Origin: Amycolatopsis sp. CA-126428
Lineage (GTDB): Bacteria; Actinomycetota; Actinomycetes; Mycobacteriales; Pseudonocardiaceae
NCBI RefSeq assembly: GCF_002904335.1
Contig: NZ_PPHF01000001.1
Span: 103,623-167,622, forward strand
DNA length: 64,000 nucleotides
Direction: 5' to 3'
The notes below the pieces were generated by a model. It was not told where the DNA came from. It did not search any database and worked only from the letters and a program-made list of their open reading frames with translations. Of this stretch, positions 35,767 through 64,000 are shown piece by piece. Both the position numbers and the translations under genes were made by a program. Position 1 is the stretch's first letter. Each line of letters begins with the position of its first letter.

Positions 35767-37395
35767 ATGGTGCAATCCACGAACGACCGACGCCGGTCCG
35801 GGGGCCTGTTCCTCGTGCTGGCCCTGGTCGCCGGGCTGGTGGTGCCGGCGGCGCAGCCGGCCGTGGCGGCCGGGACGGCCTTGTCGCCGGCCCGCGTCAT
35901 CCCGGCCCCGGTGAGCGTGCGTCCGGCGAACGGGGTGACGTTCGAGCTGCGTCCGTGGTCGGTGCTCTCCTACGACCCGCGGCTGCCGCGGGCGCGGCAG
36001 GTCGCCGACGACTTCGCCGCCCAGCTGCGGCCGGCCACCGGCTTCCCGTTGCCGGTGGTGCCCGCGGTGCCGGGGCTGGCGCTGCCCGGCATCTCGCTGC
36101 AGCTCGGCGCGGGCGGGCAGGTCGGCGAGGAGGGCTACCAGCTCGACATCGCGGCGGATTCGGTCCGGATCAAGGCGAATCGTGCGGCCGGGCTGTACTA
36201 CGGCGTGCAGACGGTCCGCCAGCTGCTGCCCGCGAAGGTCGAGCGGACCTCGGTCCAGCCGGGACCGTGGACGCTGCCGGGCGGATCGGTCACGGACTAC
36301 CCGCGGTACGGCTACCGCAGTGCGGTGCTGGACGTCGCCCGGCACTTCTGGACGGTGCCCGAGGTGAAGAAGTACATCGACGACATCGCCCGCTACAAGA
36401 TCAACTACCTGCACCTGCACCTGACCGACGACCAGGGCTGGCGGCTCGCCATCACCGGCTGGCCGCGGCTGACCGAGGTGGGCGGGTCCACCGGCGTCGG
36501 CGGCGAGCGCGGCGGCTTCTTCACCCAGGACGACTACCGGGCGCTCGTCGAGTACGCCGGGGCGCACTTCATGACCGTGATCCCCGAGATCGAAGGGCCC
36601 GCGCACGCGAACGCCGCGCGCTCGTCGTACGCGAAGCTGAACTGCGACGGCGTCGCGCCGCCGCTCTTCACCGACATCTACGGCAGTCCCAACAGCACCC
36701 TGTGTCTTGGCAAGGAGATCACCTACGAGTTCCTCGACGACGTGATCCGCCAGGTCGCCGCGCTGACCCCGGGCCCGTACCTGAACGTGGGCGGCGACGA
36801 GGCGACCGACGTCCCGAAGGACCAGTACCGCAGCTACCTGCAGCGGGTGCAGGCGATCGTGGCGAAGTACGGCAAGAAGCTCCTCGGCTGGCAGGAGGTG
36901 GCCGGCTCGACCGATCCGGCGCGGACCACCGCGCAGATCTGGTTCCCCGAGGAGGTCGACCAGCAGGCCGTCGCCGACGCGAGCAAGCACGGGGCGAAGC
37001 TGGTCATGTCCCCGGTGGAGCACGCCTACCTCGACATGAAGTACGACGAGAACAACCCCGCGTACCCGGTCGGGCAGTTCTGGGCCGGCTACATCGAGGT
37101 GCGCGACGCCTACGACTGGGAGCCGGAGACGGTGGTCCCCGGGATCGACGGGAAGTCCGTCATCGGTGTCTCCGCGCCGCTGTTCACCGAGCTGGTCTTC
37201 GAACGGCCGGACATCGACATCCTCGCCTTCCCCCGGCTGCCCGCGATCGCGGAGATCGGCTGGTCTCCCGCGGCCACCCACGACTGGACCTCCTTCCGCG
37301 ACCGGCTCGCCGCACAGGGGCCGCACTGGGACCTGACCGGCGTCGGCTACTACCGCTCGCCGCAGATCGCCTGGCCCCCGCGGGAAACCCGGTAG
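35767..37395 (+). CDS. secreted GH20 beta-N-acetylhexosaminidase
   Basis: A 542-residue glycoside hydrolase from ATG 35767 (GAGGTGG upstream). A Sec signal peptide is clear: RRR, then GLFLVLALVAGLVVPAA, cleavage near AVAAG. Residues about 45-160 form the GH20b N-terminal domain (RVIPAPVSV, GLYYGVQTVRQLL). The catalytic barrel has DVARHF, INYLHLHLTDDQGWR, IPEIEGPAHA and the catalytic Asp-Glu pair Asp344-Glu345 in VGGDEATDVP. GH20 enzymes release terminal GlcNAc or GalNAc by substrate-assisted catalysis using the 2-acetamido group. Its place inside the cluster, 14 bases ahead of a macrolide-type glycosyltransferase in the same operon, suggests that it removes a protecting N-acetylhexosamine from the exported product; this is a hypothesis. 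A chitin-degradation role is the alternative. Confidence 0.93.
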   Translation: MVQSTNDRRRSGGLFLVLALVAGLVVPAAQPAVAAGTALSPARVIPAPVSVRPANGVTFELRPWSVLSYDPRLPRARQVADDFAAQLRPATGFPLPVVPAVPGLALPGISLQLGAGGQVGEEGYQLDIAADSVRIKANRAAGLYYGVQTVRQLLPAKVERTSVQPGPWTLPGGSVTDYPRYGYRSAVLDVARHFWTVPEVKKYIDDIARYKINYLHLHLTDDQGWRLAITGWPRLTEVGGSTGVGGERGGFFTQDDYRALVEYAGAHFMTVIPEIEGPAHANAARSSYAKLNCDGVAPPLFTDIYGSPNSTLCLGKEITYEFLDDVIRQVAALTPGPYLNVGGDEATDVPKDQYRSYLQRVQAIVAKYGKKLLGWQEVAGSTDPARTTAQIWFPEEVDQQAVADASKHGAKLVMSPVEHAYLDMKYDENNPAYPVGQFWAGYIEVRDAYDWEPETVVPGIDGKSVIGVSAPLFTELVFERPDIDILAFPRLPAIAEIGWSPAATHDWTSFRDRLAAQGPHWDLTGVGYYRSPQIAWPPRETR

Positions 37396-37409
37396 AAAGC
37401 GGAGTGATC

Positions 37410-38639
37410 ATGCCCGAGAACAAGCACCTGGCTTTCTTCAACTATCCGGCCCACGGGCACCTCAACCCGTCGCTGCCGGTGGTCGCCGAGCTCGTCCGCC
37501 GCGGGCACCGCGTCACCTATGCCGTTCCCCGGCAGTACGCCGGTGCGGTGGCCGACGCCGGCGCGACCGTGCTCGAGTACGCGTCGACGACGCCCGAAAA
37601 CTGGGAAGACGTCGCGATTCCCGAGAAGCCGACCGCCGACGACGCGGCCAACGCCATGCTCGCGCAGGTGCTGGAAGGCTTCGCGCCGCTGGAAGCGGCG
37701 GAGGAGCGGCTCACCGGCGACGTTCCCGACCTGATCGTGTTCGACCAGTACGCGCACCACACGGGCCGGCTGCTGGCGCGGAAGTGGGCGCTGCCGAGCG
37801 TGCAGACCTGTACCACGTTCGCCGCCAACGCCGAGTACTCGCCGTACGCGCGGCTGGCGGAGCTGAGTGACATCCAGCTCGACTTCACCCACCCTTCGTT
37901 CGCCGAGCTCGGCAAGGTGATGCGGTCCACTTTGGACGAACACGGTTTCGCGGACTTGCCGGTCGAGGAGTTCGGTGCGGGCGGTGAGGACCTCTCCGTC
38001 GTGTTCCTGCCGAAGTCGTTCCAGCTCGGCGCCGAAACCTTCGGCGACGGCTTCGCGTTCACCGGTCCGTCGCTCGGCAACGGCCTGCGTGCCGGGGACG
38101 GCCGGTGGACCCCGCCCGCCGGCGACCGGCCGCTGCTGCTGATCACGATGGGCAGCCACGGCTACGAGAACCGGGCGGAGTTCTACCGCCAGTGCGTCCG
38201 CGCTTTCGGCGACCTGGACTGGACCGTCGTGATGGCGGTCGGTACCCAGGTCAAGCCCGGCGAGCTCGAGCCGCTGCCCGCGAACTTCGAGGTCGTGCCC
38301 TGGGTGCCGCAGCTGGAAGTGCTGCGGCGGGCCGACGCGCTGCTCGCGCACGCCGGGATGGGCACCACCATGGAGGCGCTGTACTTCGGGGTGCCGCCGG
38401 TGGTCGTGCCCCGGCTGGGGGAGCAGCAGCTGATCGGCGAGCGCCTGGTCGAACTCGGGCTCGGGCGCATGGTGATGCCCGCGGACGCCGACGCGGAAAC
38501 CCTGCGCGCGGCGGTGCTCGGGCTCGCCGGCGACGACGCGGCGAAGGAACGGGTCGCGAAGATGCGTGACGAGATCCGTGCCGCGGGCGGGACGTCGGCC
38601 GCGGCCGACGCCATCGAAGCGGTGGCGAAGTCGCGATGA
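37410..38639 (+). CDS. macrolide-type glycosyltransferase (MGT family), second copy
   Basis: A 409-residue GT1 enzyme. ATG 37410 follows GGAG; GTG two codons earlier is possible. Acceptor-domain start LAFFNYPAHGHLNPSLPV keeps the catalytic histidine. The donor site is LAHAGMGTTMEALYFGVPP with PRLGEQ in place of the usual PxxxDQ; the Asp-to-Glu change may affect the donor sugar. Directly downstream of the GH20 gene (14 bases) and overlapping the next glycosyltransferase by four bases, so the trio is translationally coupled. It may add the sugar that GH20 removes, or a structural sugar. Confidence 0.9.
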   Translation: MPENKHLAFFNYPAHGHLNPSLPVVAELVRRGHRVTYAVPRQYAGAVADAGATVLEYASTTPENWEDVAIPEKPTADDAANAMLAQVLEGFAPLEAAEERLTGDVPDLIVFDQYAHHTGRLLARKWALPSVQTCTTFAANAEYSPYARLAELSDIQLDFTHPSFAELGKVMRSTLDEHGFADLPVEEFGAGGEDLSVVFLPKSFQLGAETFGDGFAFTGPSLGNGLRAGDGRWTPPAGDRPLLLITMGSHGYENRAEFYRQCVRAFGDLDWTVVMAVGTQVKPGELEPLPANFEVVPWVPQLEVLRRADALLAHAGMGTTMEALYFGVPPVVVPRLGEQQLIGERLVELGLGRMVMPADADAETLRAAVLGLAGDDAAKERVAKMRDEIRAAGGTSAAADAIEAVAKSR

Positions 38640-39886
38640 ACCGCCGGCACTTCGCGTTCCTGCCCTACCCGGCGTACGGGCACACGACTCCGGTGCTGCC
38701 CGTGCTCGCCGAGCTGACCGCGCGGGGACACCGCGTGACCTGTTTCACGACGCCGACCTTCGCCGACCGTGTGGCGGCCACGGGTGCCCGCCCGGTCGGC
38801 TACTCCGCGGAATTGGGGACCGGACCGCCTTCGGAGTACCACACCGCGGACGAAGCCGCGTGGCTGCCCACGAACCTGCTGTCGATGACCATGGCCGTCG
38901 CGCCGGGCATCGACGCCGCCTTCGCCGCCGATCCGCCCGACCTGCTCGCCTACGACACGACGTTGTGGGCGCCGGGGCGGTTCACCGCGTGGCGGACCGG
39001 GCTGCCGTCCGTGCAAATGATCCCGACCTTCGCCTCGAACGACAGCTTTTCGCTCAACGAAGACGGCGCAAGCATTCTCGGCGAGGGCGGCAGCGATGTC
39101 GGTCCGCTCGACCCCGCGCACCCGGGACTCGTCGAGTTCGACCGGCTGATCACCGGGTACGCGGCGGAGTACGGCGTCGACGACGCCTCGCTGGTCCGGC
39201 TGTACGAGGGCCGCCACGAGGTCAACCTGGTCTTCGTCCCGAAGCGGTTCCAGCCGGCCGCCGAAACCTTCGGCGCCGGCTACACCTTCGTCGGTCCGCC
39301 CGCCGGCGCCGCCGCGGACCACGACTGGAGCCCGCCGGACGGCAAGCGGGTCGTGCTCGTGACGCTGGGGACGACGGTGAACGACCGGCCCGAGTTCTTC
39401 CGCGACTGCCTGCGTGCCTTCGCCGGCCTGCCGTGGCACTTCGTGCTGACCCTCGGCGGCAGGCTGCGGATCGGGGACATCGGCACGCCGCCGCCGAACG
39501 TCGAGGTCCACCAGTGGATCCCGCACGCCGCGGTGCTGCCGCACGCGGACCTCGTGGTGTGCCAGGCGGGCATGGGCAGCGTGCTGGAGTCCCTGTACTT
39601 CGGGGTGCCGCTGGTCGTCGTCCCGCACCACACCGAACAGCACCTCAACACGCGCCGGCTGCTCGAACTCGGGCTCGCCACGCGGCTGGATCGCGAGTCG
39701 GTGACGCCGGAGCGGCTGCGCGCGGCGGTGCTCGGCACCGCGTCGGACGCGGGGATTCGCGCGCGCGTCGCCGAAATGCGTGAACACGTGCGCGGCGCGG
39801 GCGGCGCGCCGAAGGCGGCCGACGTCCTGGAGCAACGCCTTACCGCGCCGGCACCGGCCGGTGGCCTCCACCCGGCCGCACGGTGA
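38636..39886 (+). CDS. macrolide-type glycosyltransferase (MGT family), third copy
   Basis: A 416-residue GT1 enzyme whose ATG overlaps the previous stop (ATGA). The start FAFLPYPAYGHTTPVLPV keeps the catalytic histidine. The donor-diphosphate motif reads VVCQAGMGSVLESLYFGVP, so the usual histidine of HAGxGS is Gln, and the last donor-sugar motif is PHHTEQ, not PxxxDQ. Such changes may alter donor choice or lower activity. It is 30 bases upstream of the P450, in the same operon. It shares the most similarity in layout with the two other MGT copies in the window, suggesting local duplication. Confidence 0.88.
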   Translation: MNRRHFAFLPYPAYGHTTPVLPVLAELTARGHRVTCFTTPTFADRVAATGARPVGYSAELGTGPPSEYHTADEAAWLPTNLLSMTMAVAPGIDAAFAADPPDLLAYDTTLWAPGRFTAWRTGLPSVQMIPTFASNDSFSLNEDGASILGEGGSDVGPLDPAHPGLVEFDRLITGYAAEYGVDDASLVRLYEGRHEVNLVFVPKRFQPAAETFGAGYTFVGPPAGAAADHDWSPPDGKRVVLVTLGTTVNDRPEFFRDCLRAFAGLPWHFVLTLGGRLRIGDIGTPPPNVEVHQWIPHAAVLPHADLVVCQAGMGSVLESLYFGVPLVVVPHHTEQHLNTRRLLELGLATRLDRESVTPERLRAAVLGTASDAGIRARVAEMREHVRGAGGAPKAADVLEQRLTAPAPAGGLHPAAR

Positions 39887-39916
39887 CGGCCGGGACGACG
39901 ACAAGGGGAGACGAAG

Positions 39917-41164
39917 ATGTCCGACAGCGCGGCCGCGAACCCGCGGCTGCCCGTCGAGCGGCGCTGCCCGTTCGACCCGTCCGAGAACTACGCGGCGCTG
40001 ACGAAGGCGGGCCCGATCGCGCGGCTCGCCATGCCGGTGAGCGTGGACGGCCGCGACGGCTGGGTGGCGACCGGGCTCGACGAAGTGCGGCGCATCCTCG
40101 CCGACGACCGGTTCAGCCACCGCAAGGACCTCATCTCGCTGTCCATCCCGTCGCCGATCCCGACCGGCGACGACCGCGAGCAGGTCGTCTACCGCGCGCC
40201 GGCGCCGGAACCGGGCGCGTTCATCGCGATGGACCCGCCGGAGCACATGCGGTACCGCCGGTTGCTCGCCGGGTACTTCACGGTGCGGCGGGTCCGGGAG
40301 CTGGCCCCGATGATCGAGCAGGTCGCGCAGGACTGCCTCGACGCGCTCGCCGACGCGGGCCCGGGGGCGGACCTGGTGGAGTTGTTCGCCGAACCGTTCC
40401 CGATCCGGGTGATGTGCGAGCTGATGGGCATCCCGCCGGGCCCCCGGGCGCCGCTGGCCAAGCACCTCGCCGTCGTCTCCCGGATGTCCTACACGGTCGA
40501 AGAGCTGACCGAGGCGGTCGTCGAGCTCGGCCGGCTGCTCACGGAGATCGTGCGGCAGAAGCGGGAGAACCCGACCCCGGACCTGCTCGGCGAGCTGGCC
40601 GCGACCGGGGAGCTCACCGACGGCGAGCTGATCAACATCGCCTGGGCACTGCTCGGCGGCGGCTTCGACACCAGCGGGAACATGCTGGGGTTAGGGGTCT
40701 TCGCCCTGCTGGAGCACCCGGAGCAGCTCGCCCGCCTGCGTGCGGAGCCGGAGCTGCTGGACAACGCGGTCGAGGAGCTGCTGCGCTACCTGACGGTCTC
40801 GCACCTCGGGGCGAGCCGGGCGGCGCTGACGGACGTGGAGATCGGCGGCGAAACGATCGAGCAGGGCCAGACCGTGGTCGTGGCGCTGCCGGTGGCGAAC
40901 CGCGACCCGGCGCGGTTCCCCGATCCGGGTGTCCTCGACCTCGGCCGCAACACCCAGGGGCACGTGGCGTTCGGGCACGGCGTGCACCAGTGCCTCGGCC
41001 AGCACCTGGCCCGGTTGACCCTCCGCATCGGTTACCGGGCGCTGTTCGAGAGGTTCGGCTCGCTGCGGCTGGCTGTTCCCGCCGATGAGGTGCCGACGAA
41101 GGAGGACATGCTGCACTACGGCGTCTACCGGCTCCCCGTGACCTGGGACGAGACTGCCGGTTGA
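39917..41164 (+). CDS. cytochrome P450 (actinobacterial CYP105-like tailoring type)
   Basis: A 415-residue P450 from ATG 39917 after AAGGGGAGA. I-helix motif LLGGGFDTSGN, ExxR segment as EELLRYLTV preceded by the usual helix, and heme loop FGHGVHQCLGQ with the thiolate Cys359. The cysteine shows that it is a true heme enzyme, not a DesVIII/EryCII-like helper. It should hydroxylate or epoxidise the macrolactone or its sugars. Codon 259 is TTA (40691-40693), rare in this genome and a possible point of control by the bldA tRNA. The gene ends before hairpin copy B and PKS2. Confidence 0.93.
   Translation: MSDSAAANPRLPVERRCPFDPSENYAALTKAGPIARLAMPVSVDGRDGWVATGLDEVRRILADDRFSHRKDLISLSIPSPIPTGDDREQVVYRAPAPEPGAFIAMDPPEHMRYRRLLAGYFTVRRVRELAPMIEQVAQDCLDALADAGPGADLVELFAEPFPIRVMCELMGIPPGPRAPLAKHLAVVSRMSYTVEELTEAVVELGRLLTEIVRQKRENPTPDLLGELAATGELTDGELINIAWALLGGGFDTSGNMLGLGVFALLEHPEQLARLRAEPELLDNAVEELLRYLTVSHLGASRAALTDVEIGGETIEQGQTVVVALPVANRDPARFPDPGVLDLGRNTQGHVAFGHGVHQCLGQHLARLTLRIGYRALFERFGSLRLAVPADEVPTKEDMLHYGVYRLPVTWDETAG
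40691..40693 (+). promoter_or_regulatory. TTA leucine codon in P450 gene
   Basis: The frame reads CTG GGG TTA GGG GTC (Leu-Gly-Leu-Gly-Val). In high-GC actinomycetes TTA is decoded by the developmentally controlled bldA tRNA, so P450 translation may be delayed until differentiation. The control is inferred from Streptomyces. Confidence 0.6.
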
Positions 41165-41196
41165 CCACCGCGGGTCCACCGTGGACCACGGAGTCG

Positions 41197-41273
41197 TGGT
41201 CTGCCGCGAGTTCTCGTGAGTGGTAATTCGGGTTAGAACCCGAATTACCACTCACGACGGCTGCGGCAGACCA
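41197..41273. terminator. long perfect hairpin (copy B) with outer stem
   Basis: Inner 21-base arms (41214-41234, 41237-41257; starting TCGTGAGTGGTAATTCGG) pair perfectly around AG. An outer stem of 11 bases, TGGTCTGCCGC (41197-41207) with GCGGCAGACCA (41263-41273), extends it. It separates the P450 gene from PKS2 and is related to copy A at 32977-33020. Confidence 0.8.
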
Positions 41274-41419
41274 GGTCATTCCCCTTCGATGCAGGCGTTA
41301 GTGGTCCACCTAGAACTTCCTCGCCGCCCTCGTGCGTCCGGCGGGTGACCCGGCACTGTGAAGACATCGGTCGGCTCGCCGGCACCGCCCGGCCGACTTC
41401 TCGAGGAGCTGACATCGCA

Positions 41420-64000
<22,581 letters not shown>

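Noticed and set aside
39917..41164. P450 as a DesVIII/EryCII-like glycosyltransferase helper
   Set aside because: The heme cysteine (FGHGVHQCLG) and I-helix are intact, so it should be a catalytic P450.

Overview
The window is very GC-rich DNA with many GTG starts, four-base stop/start overlaps and near-total G/C at third codon positions. This points to a filamentous actinomycete. Two long perfect hairpins with GTGAGTGGTAA arms and the overall gene content suggest Amycolatopsis or a related Pseudonocardiaceae genus; that is inference. The main content is part of a biosynthetic cluster for a glycosylated type I (modular) polyketide, probably a macrolide.

Layout. (1) 1-10.96 kb looks like the cluster edge: the 3' part of an FAD dehydrogenase; a secreted GH44 glucanase with a cellulose-binding module and a CebR/CelR-type operator; an FAD monooxygenase/TetR pair with its own palindromic operator; a type II thioesterase; and a coupled set of PH-domain membrane protein, NarL-type histidine kinase and LuxR-type regulator, then a small unknown protein. 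(2) 11.4-24.5 kb holds an SDR-type reductase/epimerase and PKS1 (loading KSQ-AT-ACP plus modules 1 and 2). (3) 24.7-33.0 kb holds a small membrane protein, a sugar C-methyltransferase, a leftward set (macrolide glycosyltransferase, DrrA/DrrB-like ABC exporter, F420-dependent oxidoreductase), and rightward sugar 3,5-epimerase and 2,3-dehydratase genes. (4) 33.1-41.2 kb, bracketed by the two hairpins, holds a leftward DesVII/EryCIII-type glycosyltransferase and sugar aminotransferase, and a rightward set of secreted GH20 hexosaminidase, two macrolide-type glycosyltransferases and a cytochrome P450 with one TTA codon. (5) 41.4-64.0 kb holds PKS2 (modules 3-5) and the start of PKS3 (module 6 and part of the KS of module 7).

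How it works together (inference from domain motifs). PKS1 would start on propionate made by decarboxylating methylmalonyl-ACP. Extension is methylmalonyl (M1), malonyl (M2), methylmalonyl (M3), methylmalonyl (M4), malonyl (M5), methylmalonyl (M6). Beta-carbons are OH, OH, fully reduced (if KR3 works), OH, fully reduced, OH. The 2,3-dehydratase, aminotransferase, C-methyltransferase and epimerase match most of the pathway to a 3-amino-3-C-methyl-2,3,6-trideoxyhexose of the vancosamine type. Four glycosyltransferases, a P450, a DrrAB exporter and a secreted glycosidase would decorate, mask, export and possibly unmask the product. The PKS end, the thioesterase and the first NDP-sugar enzymes lie outside the window.

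Most notable points: a GH20 hexosaminidase coupled to macrolide-type glycosyltransferases, suggesting mask-and-unmask self-resistance by a different glycosidase family from the known OleR/DesR case; an AT5 domain whose codon usage stands out sharply, as if swapped in; a missing catalytic serine in KR3; and a TTA codon in the P450.
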